Positions 15,540 through 23,774 of a stretch of 64,000 nucleotides of DNA are shown one piece after another. Source of the DNA: Akkermansiaceae bacterium UBA3385 (GTDB taxonomy: Bacteria; Verrucomicrobiota; Verrucomicrobiia; Verrucomicrobiales; Akkermansiaceae); the NCBI GenBank assembly GCA_002358905.1, contig DEPT01000068.1:42071-106070 (forward strand), read 5' to 3'. Each line of letters begins with the position of its first letter. Position 1 is the stretch's first letter. The position numbers and the translations under genes were made by a program. The notes below the pieces were generated by a model that was not told the DNA's origin, did no database searches, and was given only the letters and a program-made list of their open reading frames with translations.

Positions 15540-16652
15540 ATGAAAGTGGCTTCCTGCAGGAAACTTTTGGTTCTCAGTGTTGGATACGGTCAAGGCCACC
15601 ACTCGGCTGCGGCTGCATTGGCTGAATACTATGATCTGAATGGATGGAAGAGTCGCGTGGTTGATATTTGCGCTGAAGCACAACCTGGATTGTTTCGCCT
15701 TACTCAGCTTTTTTATGAATTCTGTGTTCGGCGTGCGCCATGGCTGTGGGGTGTTACATATTCTCTGACAGATACGGCTGATTGGGCAGCCATGGTAAGA
15801 CGACCTGTATTTCGTTCCTTGGTTAGAAAGATGAAGGAATTGTTGCACCAGGAGAAGCCTGATTTCATATTTTGTACTTATCCGCTCTTTGCTTATCTTC
15901 TGGATGAATTAAAACTTGAGGGGGAAATGTTGCCTCCCTACGCTATGGTTGTGACTGATGCAAGGGAGATAAGTCGTCCTTGGATGCGTAGTGAGGCGCC
16001 ATTGCTGGTGGTACCTGATGAAGGCTCCCGACAATCTGTTATTGATAGATATGCGTTATCTACCTCCAAGGTGTTAGCTGCTGGATTTCCTGTAAGGCGT
16101 GCTTTTGCTCCATCTCAGGAACGGGGAGTGCCGGATTATCGATATGTAAATATATTGTATGGTGCATACAGACGGTTGGAAGGTGTGGTTGAAGATGTGC
16201 GGGCGATGTTGTCAGCTTTTCCGCAGGCCAGACTTACGGTGTTGGCTGGGAAGCGTGCTGATGCGTTAAAATATCGATTCCGTTCAGAGAGTGAAAGCGG
16301 GCGACTTAGTATTCTGGCGGAAACAAATCGGATGGCCGAGTTGTTATCTCAAGCTCACATATACATAGGTAAGGCTGGAGCTGCTACAATGTTTGAATGT
16401 TATGCATCTCATGTACCGATGCTAGTGAATTTTACGTTACCTGGGCAGGAGCAGGGGAATCTCGAGTTGCTTCTGGAGGATGGCGCAGGATATCATGTGG
16501 AATCAACGGCTCATTTAATTGCAACATTGCGCTTGCTTTTGCAGTCAGATGCTGCCAGGTGGAAATTGTTGTGTGATTCGATGAAGCAGAACTCAAGGTC
16601 AGATGGGGTAATCCAAATAGGGCGGGCTATACAAGCAATTTATCATATATGA
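15540..16652 (+). CDS. Glycosyltransferase of the MGDG synthase / MurG-like family
   Basis: A 370-residue GT-B enzyme. The N-terminal domain opens LLVLSVGYGQGHHSAAAALAEYY, the glycine loop and GH of MGDG-synthase-type transferases. The C-terminal domain has the donor site: AHIYIGKAGAATMFECYA (glycine-rich, with conserved Glu) then LPGQEQGN. These enzymes transfer a sugar from UDP-sugars to diacylglycerol or to a polyprenyl/lipid acceptor at the inner leaflet. An in-frame ATG at 15528 lies 5 nt after the terminator; I prefer 15540 because the family begins there. Its 3' end overlaps coaX by 4 nt. Confidence 0.82.
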   Translation: MKVASCRKLLVLSVGYGQGHHSAAAALAEYYDLNGWKSRVVDICAEAQPGLFRLTQLFYEFCVRRAPWLWGVTYSLTDTADWAAMVRRPVFRSLVRKMKELLHQEKPDFIFCTYPLFAYLLDELKLEGEMLPPYAMVVTDAREISRPWMRSEAPLLVVPDEGSRQSVIDRYALSTSKVLAAGFPVRRAFAPSQERGVPDYRYVNILYGAYRRLEGVVEDVRAMLSAFPQARLTVLAGKRADALKYRFRSESESGRLSILAETNRMAELLSQAHIYIGKAGAATMFECYASHVPMLVNFTLPGQEQGNLELLLEDGAGYHVESTAHLIATLRLLLQSDAARWKLLCDSMKQNSRSDGVIQIGRAIQAIYHI

Positions 16653-17401
16653 ATAAGGAAAATGTGTACTTGCTGGTGGATAATTCTAACACACGAACCA
16701 AGTTTGCGTTGAGTATAGGTGGCGAGCTGGGTGAGGTGCGTATTCTGCCAACACGAGATATTTCGTGTGATTCTGTGCTTCATGTGCTTCGTGGCTGGAA
16801 TTTTAATTCTGTTTGTCTCTGTTCAGTTGTGCCTTTGGCAAAAGCGGTTATAGCAGAAGCCTTGAGCGGATATTCTATCGTTTATCTAAGTGCGGCTCTG
16901 GTGAAGAGCGTGGACTTTAAGTCATATTCCGGAGTCGCAACCCTAGGTGCGGACCGTGTCGCGAATGTAGTGGCCGCTGTGGAATGTGCGCCGTTGCCCC
17001 TGGTGGCAGTGGATGCAGGGACTGCGACAACTTTTGATGTTGTTGTACAAGGTGAAGATGGACCATGTTTTATGGGGGGGGTAATAGCTCCCGGATTCTC
17101 TTCTGTTGCCTCTTGTTTACATGCGAAGACGGCACAGCTGCCTGAGTTGATAGCGGGAGAAGATGGCCCAGTTATTGGTGGGAATACTAGGGAGGCTATG
17201 GCGACTGCTCTCAGAGTAGGGTATCCGGGGATGATTTCTTCTATACTTGATGCTGTGGAGAAAGAAATAGGTGAAAAAATTCATGTCGTTCTGACTGGTG
17301 GAGATGCAGATATGCTGAATGTAGCTCTTGAACGAACATGCGTTACGGTACCCCGACTTACGCTACAGGGTATAGCTATGGTGGCAACAGGGGAGTATTA
17401 A
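16649..17401 (+). CDS. coaX: Type III pantothenate kinase
   Basis: A 250-residue ASKHA-fold kinase for the first step of CoA synthesis. Motifs are LLVDNSNTRTKFAL (phosphate 1, a variant of the usual DxGNT), TLGADRVAN (GxDR), VDAGTATTFDVV (phosphate 2) and GGVIAPGF. It is fused to the glycosyltransferase gene by an ATGA overlap at 16649-16652. Type III enzymes resist feedback by CoA and are common where coaA is absent. The Ser-for-Gly change in the first motif (DNSNT) is unusual but sits in a loop. Confidence 0.92.
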   Translation: MNKENVYLLVDNSNTRTKFALSIGGELGEVRILPTRDISCDSVLHVLRGWNFNSVCLCSVVPLAKAVIAEALSGYSIVYLSAALVKSVDFKSYSGVATLGADRVANVVAAVECAPLPLVAVDAGTATTFDVVVQGEDGPCFMGGVIAPGFSSVASCLHAKTAQLPELIAGEDGPVIGGNTREAMATALRVGYPGMISSILDAVEKEIGEKIHVVLTGGDADMLNVALERTCVTVPRLTLQGIAMVATGEY

Positions 17402-17443
17402 TTCGCTTTTTCTGCTTTTTTGAGCATACTTTATTTTTTTTTG

Positions 17444-17472
17444 TTGCAAGAATGGGTTGAACACGCTAGAAT
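17444..17472 (+). promoter_or_regulatory. Promoter of acpP
   Basis: -35 TTGCAA (17444-17449), 17-nt spacer, -10 TAGAAT (17467-17472), about 20 nt of leader before the ATG at 17500. A T-rich stretch lies just upstream (17431-17443), like an UP element. Confidence 0.82.
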
Positions 17473-17499
17473 AGTGGCACCTAAAATCTGTCACATATT

Positions 17500-17739
17500 A
17501 TGTCCGACAACATCGAATCCCAGGTAAGACAAATCATCGCTGAACAGCTCAGCGTTGATCCCGAAAAAGTGACCTCTGATGCTAAGTTCATCGAAGATCT
17601 TGGTGCCGACTCTCTCGACACTGTAGAGCTCGTGATGGCATTTGAGGATAAGTTCTCCGTGGAAGTTCCCGACGAGGACGCCGAGAAGCTTAAGTCTGTG
17701 GCCGACGTGGTCGCTTACATTGAGGCAAACAAGGCCTGA
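17500..17739 (+). CDS. acpP: Acyl carrier protein
   Basis: A 79-residue ACP. The phosphopantetheine attachment site is Ser38 in GADSLDTVELVMAFED, and the protein is strongly acidic (the C-terminal half has DEDAEKLKSVADVVAYIE). It carries growing acyl chains for fatty acid, lipid A and phospholipid synthesis. It stands alone with its own promoter and a GC-rich hairpin after the stop, not in a fab cluster. The codon choice (CTC, GTC, GAC) is that of a highly expressed gene. Confidence 0.97.
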   Translation: MSDNIESQVRQIIAEQLSVDPEKVTSDAKFIEDLGADSLDTVELVMAFEDKFSVEVPDEDAEKLKSVADVVAYIEANKA

Positions 17740-17764
17740 TTTGGCCCGGTGCTTTTTCGATAAC

Positions 17765-17803
17765 GGGCGGTTCCTCCTACCTGGTGGGGCCGCCCTTTGC
17801 TTT
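17765..17803 (+). terminator. Probable terminator of acpP
   Basis: Stem GGGCGGTTCC/GGGGCCGCCC (10 bp, two G-U) followed by TTTGCTTTC. The T-run is interrupted, so some read-through into the next gene is likely. Confidence 0.6.
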
Positions 17804-17834
17804 CTTTATGAATCGGAGTTCCGTAGAGTATGCC

Positions 17835-18332
17835 ATGAAGCATACCAGGGTTCTATATGTTCCTGATCGTCGTATAGATGCCTTTGGGGATACTCGATTC
17901 AATTTCCGCTTGATTACTGAACCTATGGATGAAGTGGGTGTCTGTCGCGTGAGAAGCGGATGCGTGGAGGCTAATCGGCCTCGTATTTTCCGGCCCGCTG
18001 ATTTAAGAGGTGTAGAAACCGAAGGGTTTGGTGCAGACGCTGCACGTTTTTTTGAGTGGATGGAAGCTCATGGAGCTCAGCTGAATGCTTTGTTTGAGTA
18101 TGGATTCCGCTTTTTCAGATCTGATGTACAGGAGGAAATTGTGCACGATTCAGTGAAAGATGTGGAGGAACGCGTGTTGAATGAGGCTCTTTCAAGTGGC
18201 GATCCTTTTCGTGCTGTTATTGTTGGAGTGGATGATTCCTGGGAGGTATCATTGCTCTGTTTTATGATGGAAATGATTCAACAGTCTCATGAAATTAACG
18301 TTTTTGATTTTCGCCGCCGCGGCCTTATTTAG
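17835..18332 (+). CDS. Hypothetical protein
   Basis: A 165-residue soluble protein that I do not recognise. It begins MKHTRVLYVPDRRIDAFG and is mixed alpha/beta in composition, with no signal peptide or membrane segment. Its C-terminal part has an aromatic/acidic segment (FRFFRSDVQEEIVHDS) and ends with a basic tail, FDFRRRGLI. In-frame ATGs also exist at 17784 and 17808, but these fall in or beside the acpP terminator. It overlaps the LysM gene by 44 nt in another frame, which implies coupled translation. Confidence 0.6.
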   Translation: MKHTRVLYVPDRRIDAFGDTRFNFRLITEPMDEVGVCRVRSGCVEANRPRIFRPADLRGVETEGFGADAARFFEWMEAHGAQLNALFEYGFRFFRSDVQEEIVHDSVKDVEERVLNEALSSGDPFRAVIVGVDDSWEVSLLCFMMEMIQQSHEINVFDFRRRGLI

Positions 18333-19056
18333 TTTTGTTGTGCCTGCTTCTGCTGGGGATAATTTTTCACTTTGGCCCCGTCGGCCAGAGGAGCTTGAAC
18401 AGGCTCGCCTTTTGATGAAAGAAAATAAAGGTGGTGAAGCAGTGTTGCTTTTGCAGCCTTATGTGACGGACGATGGTATTGCGGGGCGCGAAGCTCGTCA
18501 GATTTGTGGCCGAGTAAATGTTCCGCGGTATTTATCTCGCATGCATCCTGGTGCTGTCGTGTATACGGTGCGGAAAGGTGACAATATTGCACGCATAGCG
18601 GTAACTCAGAAGTGTCCGCAAGATGTTATTATGTTGCTGAATGGTATGGTAGAACCATCATCTTTGCGCATTGGGCAGAAGCTGGTAATTGTTCCGATGC
18701 GTTTGCGGATGGAAATACGACCACTCCAGAGAGAAGTTTCTGTATGGGATGGGCAACAGCTGGTTGCTGCATATCCTATGCTGAATATTGAGGGCTTGCC
18801 GAAGAGGGGAGAAGGTGTTGAGCAGACTTTGCTGAGTGCTCGTGAAGGGTATTTGGAAGGGATGATTGTTCCTGCTAAATCGCCAGGTTATCCAGCGGCT
18901 GAGAAAGTTCTGGTTTTTACTAACGGTATGTCTATGGCTGCAGGTTCAAATGGGAAGTCTTCTGTATGTTTTAGAATGGACCAGAAAGACCTTAATGAGA
19001 TTGCTTTATTGCTGGATGCTGGTAACGAAGTGAGAATAATTTATTCCAAACGATGA
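18289..19056 (+). CDS. Secreted LysM-domain protein
   Basis: A 255-residue protein with signal peptide MKLTFLIFAAAALFSFVVPASA. A helical region follows, then one LysM module at about 91-135 (YTVRKGDNIARIAV ... SSLRIGQKLVIVP), which binds peptidoglycan glycan chains. The C-terminal 110 residues hold a beta-rich segment (EVSVWDGQQLVAAYPML) reminiscent of the proteins in which LysM precedes an L,D-transpeptidase-like fold, but no SHGC motif is present, so it is not a YkuD enzyme. Probably a cell-wall-binding periplasmic protein. Overlap with the upstream gene suggests co-expression. Confidence 0.78.
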   Translation: MKLTFLIFAAAALFSFVVPASAGDNFSLWPRRPEELEQARLLMKENKGGEAVLLLQPYVTDDGIAGREARQICGRVNVPRYLSRMHPGAVVYTVRKGDNIARIAVTQKCPQDVIMLLNGMVEPSSLRIGQKLVIVPMRLRMEIRPLQREVSVWDGQQLVAAYPMLNIEGLPKRGEGVEQTLLSAREGYLEGMIVPAKSPGYPAAEKVLVFTNGMSMAAGSNGKSSVCFRMDQKDLNEIALLLDAGNEVRIIYSKR

Positions 19057-19186
19057 GTTTTGCTATAAAGGTGTGCCAGCAGAGAAAAATATGCTTTTCT
19101 TGGCCTTTTGGGTATGATAGAATCACCGCCGAATCCGAATATTGAGCATCGATGTTCGCTTAAATCAACGTAACGTATAAAAAGTC

Positions 19187-21040
19187 ATGAATAACGAATC
19201 CACATGTAAGTCTAAGTCCGAAGGTGTAATGATGACCGGGGCCGAGGCCCTCGTACAGAGTCTGGTGCGTGAGGGTGTGGATGTTGTATTCGCTTATCCG
19301 GGTGGCGCCAGTATGCCGATTCATCAGGCCTTGAGTCATGAGCCTTCCATTCGTACTATTCTGCCGCGTCATGAGCAGGGTGGTGCTTTTGCCGCAGAGG
19401 GATATGGGCGCGTAACGGGGAAGGTTGGTGTGTGCATGTCAACGTCTGGTCCGGGGGCGACCAATATGATTACACCCATAGCGGATGCAATGCTTGATTC
19501 GGTGCCGATGGTGGCAATTACCGCTCAGGTAGGTAGCGGACTGATAGGTACGTCTGCTTTCCAGGAAACGGACGTGTTCGGCATGACTGCCCCTATTGTC
19601 AAGCACAGTTATCTTGTGACCCAGCTGGAGGATATTCCTCGCATTGTGCGCGAGGCGTTCCATGTTGCTCGTACCGGGCGCCCTGGCCCTGTTGTGATTG
19701 ATATTCCCAAGAATTTTCAGGAAGGTAAGTTTGTTCCGAATTTTGATGAGCCGTTGGATCTCCCTGGCTATCAGCCTGAAATTGCGTTGGATGCCGCAGC
19801 CTTGGATGAGGTTTTACCGTTGATTTTGTCTGCTAAGCGTCCTGCCATTTATGCTGGTGGCGGCGTGGTGATATCTAATGCCTCTGATCTTCTTAAGGAG
19901 TTTGCTGAGCGTACTCAGATTCCTGTTGCTACAACATTAATGGGAATTGGGGCTATGCCGGAGAATCATCCTCTTTCTGTGCGTTGGCTGGGTATGCACG
20001 GTGCTGTGTATGCTAACAATACCGTGAATGAGGCAGATGTGGTTATTGCTATTGGTGCTCGCTTTGACGACCGTGTGACAGGTGCTGTGCGTACATTCTG
20101 TGAGCATGCTCGCATCATTCACATTGACTATGATGCTGCGGAGCTTAATAAGAATAAGAAAGTGGATTATGCTATTCGCTCCGATGCGGCTCAAGCTCTC
20201 GCGTATCTGAACTCCAAACTGGAGGCTATGGGCGTTGCTCCTCGTGAGTACTCTGTGGAGAATCGTCCGGAGTGGTTTGGTATCATCGAGGAGTGGAAGA
20301 AACAGTACCCGCTTTGCTATGAAAAGAAAGAGCGGGAGATTGCACCTCAGCAGGTGATTGAGGAGCTGTATAATCAGCTTAAAGACGAGGACGCTATTAT
20401 TTGTACTGGCGTAGGCCAGCACCAGATGTTTGCTGCTCAGTTCTATAAGTTCCAGCAGCCACGTCGTCTTTCTACGTCCGGCGGCCTTGGCTCCATGGGA
20501 TATGGATTGCCTGCTGCAATGGGGGCTCACATGGCGTATCCTGATAAGCCTGTCGTTAATATTGATGGTGATGGCTCTTTCCTTATGAATGTGCAGGAAC
20601 TGGGCACTATTCATGTCGAAAAGATGCCTATCAAGTGCATTATCCTTGATAACCAGCACCTTGGTATGGTGGTGCAGTGGGAGGACCTTAAGTATGATTC
20701 AAATCGTGCGCAGACCTTCCTTGCTGATCCGGCGGATAAGTATGACCGTACACACCGTACACCGGAAATTCTTTACCCGAACTTCCCTGTCCTTTGCGAA
20801 GGTTTTGGGATTAAGTGTGAACGTGTGGTTGATCCTGCGGATTTGGCTCCGGCTATTCAGCGTATGTTGGCAGCCAAGGAAGCCTATATCCTTGATGTGA
20901 TGGTCCCATATGATGTTCATGTGCTGCCTATGATTCCTGGTGGTATGGGGTACCGCGACGTGTTGCTTGAGCGGATTGCTGGCGATGGTAAGGGTCGTAA
21001 AGCATCAGATCTTGGTAAGGAGATTCCTTCCGCTTTGTAA
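19187..21040 (+). CDS. ilvB: Acetolactate synthase, large (catalytic) subunit
   Basis: A 617-residue ThDP enzyme for the first common step of valine, leucine and isoleucine synthesis. The N-terminal PYR domain has FAYPGGASMPIHQAL and the catalytic Glu in LPRHEQGGAFAAEGYGR. The central FAD-binding domain has GARFDDRVTG. The C-terminal PP domain has GDGSFLMN, the Mg-ThDP motif, and the herbicide-site-like IPGGMGYRD near the end. Length is typical. The regulatory subunit gene (ilvN/ilvH) does not follow; a membrane-protein gene does. The leader is about 65 nt or more, with no leucine- or valine-rich attenuator peptide visible. Confidence 0.95.
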   Translation: MNNESTCKSKSEGVMMTGAEALVQSLVREGVDVVFAYPGGASMPIHQALSHEPSIRTILPRHEQGGAFAAEGYGRVTGKVGVCMSTSGPGATNMITPIADAMLDSVPMVAITAQVGSGLIGTSAFQETDVFGMTAPIVKHSYLVTQLEDIPRIVREAFHVARTGRPGPVVIDIPKNFQEGKFVPNFDEPLDLPGYQPEIALDAAALDEVLPLILSAKRPAIYAGGGVVISNASDLLKEFAERTQIPVATTLMGIGAMPENHPLSVRWLGMHGAVYANNTVNEADVVIAIGARFDDRVTGAVRTFCEHARIIHIDYDAAELNKNKKVDYAIRSDAAQALAYLNSKLEAMGVAPREYSVENRPEWFGIIEEWKKQYPLCYEKKEREIAPQQVIEELYNQLKDEDAIICTGVGQHQMFAAQFYKFQQPRRLSTSGGLGSMGYGLPAAMGAHMAYPDKPVVNIDGDGSFLMNVQELGTIHVEKMPIKCIILDNQHLGMVVQWEDLKYDSNRAQTFLADPADKYDRTHRTPEILYPNFPVLCEGFGIKCERVVDPADLAPAIQRMLAAKEAYILDVMVPYDVHVLPMIPGGMGYRDVLLERIAGDGKGRKASDLGKEIPSAL

Positions 21041-21052
21041 AAACTAATTATT

Positions 21053-21094
21053 ATCCCTCCTCTTGGTTGCCGGTTTTGCTTCAAGAGGAGGGAT
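21053..21094 (+). promoter_or_regulatory. Long hairpin that sequesters the ribosome-binding site of the next gene
   Basis: Perfect 13-bp inverted repeat ATCCCTCCTCTTG/CAAGAGGAGGGAT with a 16-nt loop. The right arm contains the only good Shine-Dalgarno sequence (GAGGAGGG) for the ATG at 21107. No T-run follows, so it is not a simple terminator. Confidence 0.55.
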
Positions 21095-21106
21095 GCACAT
21101 GAACAT

Positions 21107-22642
21107 ATGCCGAATGCAATTGTCAAGAATGTGCTGGTGAGTCTCATTCTTGTTGTGTTGTGTATTGTGATTGGTGCCCAGGCCGCCGAAAGTAAGGATG
21201 TTGCCCTGGGTATTATTATAGCGTTGGTGGGTGGTTGCTTCTTGCTGTGGTTAGGTCAAAGATGCTGGGTTCTGATATTCTTGGTGCCGCCAGTCATGAC
21301 AATCATGCCCCTGCCGGGTGTTATTTCAGTACTCCCTGTTGAATTCCTGGTAGGGTTGTTGGTTCTGTTCTACTGGTTTGTCATGTGGGGAATGGGGTAT
21401 GTGAAATTTTGTTGGAGAGGTCTGTTGACGTTGGATTTAATCGTATTTGTTATGTGCGTATATATGGCCATTTCATATGTGCGCTATCCTGTTTCTCTTG
21501 CTATATTTGGGTATGAATCTGATTATGTAGGTGGTAAAGAGTACGTTTTTTGTTTTTTTGCAGTATTGTATTATTTGTCGGTGAGTTGCATTCCTTGTTC
21601 GTATGGGCAGATAGTTCGAGTGCTTCGATGGACCGTTCGTCTTAGTATAGTTGCATTACTTTTGGTAATTGGTTCGGTTCTTATGGGATATGCTGAATCA
21701 GGCATAGAAACTTTGCAGGAACATGCAACAGGAGGTCGCTTTGCTTTGTTTTCAGGATTGGGGATGTATGGACTTTATATTGTCTATGGGCAATATCCTA
21801 TGTCAAGAGTGTTGTTGAATCCTGGTTATTTGTGCGCGACCTTTTTTTCATGTGTTGCTATTTTGTTATCCGGATGGCGTGAGGTGTTGCTATCAACTGG
21901 ATGTATTACCATTGCTCTTTCATATATAAAGCGGGAGTTGTGGTGCTTGATGCTGGTGTTATTGGCGATATATGGGACTGTGCTCTATTTGAGTAGTGAA
22001 GGTCTTGTTAAAGAGTTTCCATATGGTATACAGCGTTGCCTTTCAATTTTGCCTGGAATAGAAGTTTCTTCAAATGTGGAGAGTAGTTCTAGTCACTCGA
22101 GTGAGTGGCGAAAGGAGATGTGGTCATGGGCTTTGGATTCGCGAACACGCTACATAAATGATTACGTGTGGGGAGATGGGTTTGGTATCTCTGTGGATTA
22201 TTTGAGAATACAAACGACGGCATCAATGCGTCAGGGTTCCGGATATGATTTGCGCGAGCAGTTAGCAAGAACAGGGATGTGGCATAATGGTGCTATTACG
22301 GCCGTGCATCGTCTTGGCTATGTAGGATTGGGAATTATAACCATAATATACATATATGTATCATGTCTGGTTCTGCGAGTGTGCCGAGCATTACGTGATA
22401 CTCCGTTGTATCTACCATCACTCTTTTTGATTTTACCATACTTAGGGCAACCCGCATTATTTTATATTTCGGCTGGTACCATCATCAAATTCTTTCAAAC
22501 ATTCGTTGCCATTTCGCTTGCAAAGTTCCTCTATTGCGTAGCTCGGGAACAGGGGCTGATTGTTCCTTGGCATTTGCGTAAGCATTATGTACCGTTGGCA
22601 ATTCAGGCTCATGAGGAGCGCATACGACCCGCTGAACTATAA
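21107..22642 (+). CDS. O-antigen ligase/polymerase-like membrane protein
   Basis: A 511-residue polytopic protein with roughly 10-12 membrane segments. It has a larger hydrophilic loop at about 320-400 (containing SSSHSSEWRKEMWSWALDS and an arginine-rich stretch), the layout of Wzy polymerases and WaaL-type O-antigen ligases (PF04932 class). These enzymes join or polymerise lipid-linked glycans in the periplasm. Codon and base use are distinctly more AT-rich than ilvB, matching the polysaccharide genes at 10.8-16.6 kb. It is therefore probably part of the same surface-glycan function despite the intervening genes. Confidence 0.75.
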   Translation: MPNAIVKNVLVSLILVVLCIVIGAQAAESKDVALGIIIALVGGCFLLWLGQRCWVLIFLVPPVMTIMPLPGVISVLPVEFLVGLLVLFYWFVMWGMGYVKFCWRGLLTLDLIVFVMCVYMAISYVRYPVSLAIFGYESDYVGGKEYVFCFFAVLYYLSVSCIPCSYGQIVRVLRWTVRLSIVALLLVIGSVLMGYAESGIETLQEHATGGRFALFSGLGMYGLYIVYGQYPMSRVLLNPGYLCATFFSCVAILLSGWREVLLSTGCITIALSYIKRELWCLMLVLLAIYGTVLYLSSEGLVKEFPYGIQRCLSILPGIEVSSNVESSSSHSSEWRKEMWSWALDSRTRYINDYVWGDGFGISVDYLRIQTTASMRQGSGYDLREQLARTGMWHNGAITAVHRLGYVGLGIITIIYIYVSCLVLRVCRALRDTPLYLPSLFLILPYLGQPALFYISAGTIIKFFQTFVAISLAKFLYCVAREQGLIVPWHLRKHYVPLAIQAHEERIRPAEL

Positions 22643-22655
22643 AACTTTGAAAACA

Positions 22656-22690
22656 AAACCGCCGCAGAGATGATTCTCTGCGGCGGTTTT
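22656..22690. terminator. Bidirectional terminator between the O-antigen ligase gene and rpsO
   Basis: 15-bp perfect stem beginning AAACCGCCGCAGAGA with a TGAT loop, followed by T-runs on both strands (AAACC/GGTTTT). It serves both convergent genes. Confidence 0.93.
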
Positions 22691-22736
22691 AATGCGTGTA
22701 GGCTTCGGACGAAGCTTACCTTCGCTACTTTCTTGA

Positions 22737-22988
22737 TTAGTGGCGGAGGGAAAGACGCACCAGGAGATCCTTGTACAGATCCGGGTTTGTGCGCTTAGCA
22801 TAGTCCAGCATCTTACGACGGCGAGCCACCATCATCAGCAGACCGCGACGGGAAGCGTGGTCGTGCTTGTTGGCGATGAGGTGCTGGGTAAGGTGGGCGA
22901 TGCGCTTGGTAAGCACAGCAACTTGGAAACCGGTGGAACCGGTGTCTTTTTCGTTCGTCTTGAAGTCGTTAACGTTGATTTCGCTCAT
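22737..22988 (-). CDS. rpsO: 30S ribosomal protein S15
   Basis: An 83-residue S15, a primary 16S rRNA binder of the central domain. It begins MSEINVNDFKTNEKDTGSTG and contains the family core DTGSTGFQVAVLTKRIAHLTQHL, then HASRRGLLMMVARRRKMLDYAK. I placed the start at 22988, where the family begins; an open frame runs upstream without family similarity. The stop is 47 nt from a strong shared terminator. pnp, the usual neighbour, is not adjacent. Confidence 0.96.
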   Translation of the reverse strand: MSEINVNDFKTNEKDTGSTGFQVAVLTKRIAHLTQHLIANKHDHASRRGLLMMVARRRKMLDYAKRTNPDLYKDLLVRLSLRH

Positions 22989-23053
22989 TTTAGTATCTTG
23001 TGTTAGTGGTTGATTTTTCGTGGCTGCGGCAAATCGACCTACAAGGTGAGTGG

Positions 23054-23081
23054 ATAATAGCACTAATCCCGGCATTTGCAA
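23054..23081 (-). promoter_or_regulatory. Promoter of rpsO
   Basis: -35 TTGCAA (23076-23081), 16-nt spacer, -10 TATTAT (23054-23059). The leader is about 58 nt, long enough for S15 autoregulation, although I could not identify a known S15-binding fold. Confidence 0.75.
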
Positions 23082-23154
23082 GCCTAAAAGAATGAAAAAG
23101 CTCCGAAAAATAATCTAAAAACAATCTAACAAGTACCTGTGGCTCATTTTCTGC

Positions 23155-23182
23155 TTGCCACGGCTGGTAACTATGGTAAGCT
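23155..23182 (+). promoter_or_regulatory. Promoter of the NfeD-like/flotillin pair, leaderless type
   Basis: -35 TTGCCA (23155-23160), 16-nt spacer, -10 TAAGCT (23177-23182), 6 nt before the ATG at 23189. Confidence 0.55.
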
Positions 23183-23188
23183 GGTCGC

Positions 23189-23746
23189 ATGGAACTACTC
23201 ATGCCTGGATTTGATTCTGCCCGTGCCATTTTCTGCACTATAGCCTGGGCCGCTACGCTGTTGGCTGCTCTCGTATTTGTTATTTCATTCTTCACTGATT
23301 TTGATGGAGGAGATACGGATATTGCAGGAGCGGAGGGGGCAGATGTCGGCATGTTCTCTTTCCGCGCCGTGCTGGGCTTTTTTTTAGGATTCGGCTGGGG
23401 CGGATATATCTGCCAGCAGCTTGTCGGTGAGGTCATGTGGTCCTGTGGTGTTGGCTTAGCCGCTGGGCTCATCATGTTTATGCTGGTGGCCATGCTTATT
23501 CGCATGATATATGGTTTGCGTTCGGATGGTAACATTACTCCCTCCAGTCTGATTGGTCTCACTGGTACTGTGTATGTGACCATCCCGCCGAATGGCGAAT
23601 CTGGTGGGCAGGCACAGATAGCACATCCGAATCAACTTATTACCATTGCTGCCGTGCAGCAGGGTAGCGAACCACTTTCTGCCGGTACGCGCGTTGTGGT
23701 TACAGATTCCTGCGTGGGGGTGGTGACGGTGAAGCCTCTTTCTTGA
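23189..23746 (+). CDS. NfeD-like / YqiJ-like membrane protein
   Basis: A 185-residue protein with three hydrophobic segments (about 12-35, 60-80 and 85-108) separated by an acidic DFDGGDTDIAGAEGAD loop. A C-terminal beta-barrel of the OB-fold type found in short NfeD proteins follows (SLIGLTGTVYVTIPP ... GTRVVVTDSCVGVVTVKPL). Such proteins are encoded next to flotillins and are thought to work with them in membrane microdomains. Here the flotillin gene follows 28 nt later. Confidence 0.75.
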   Translation: MELLMPGFDSARAIFCTIAWAATLLAALVFVISFFTDFDGGDTDIAGAEGADVGMFSFRAVLGFFLGFGWGGYICQQLVGEVMWSCGVGLAAGLIMFMLVAMLIRMIYGLRSDGNITPSSLIGLTGTVYVTIPPNGESGGQAQIAHPNQLITIAAVQQGSEPLSAGTRVVVTDSCVGVVTVKPLS

Positions 23747-23774
23747 ATAAACAACAACCCAAATAAGAACGACT

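Noticed and set aside
18289..19056. A third L,D-transpeptidase in the LysM protein.
   Set aside because: The beta-rich C-terminus has no SHGC motif or other Cys in that position.
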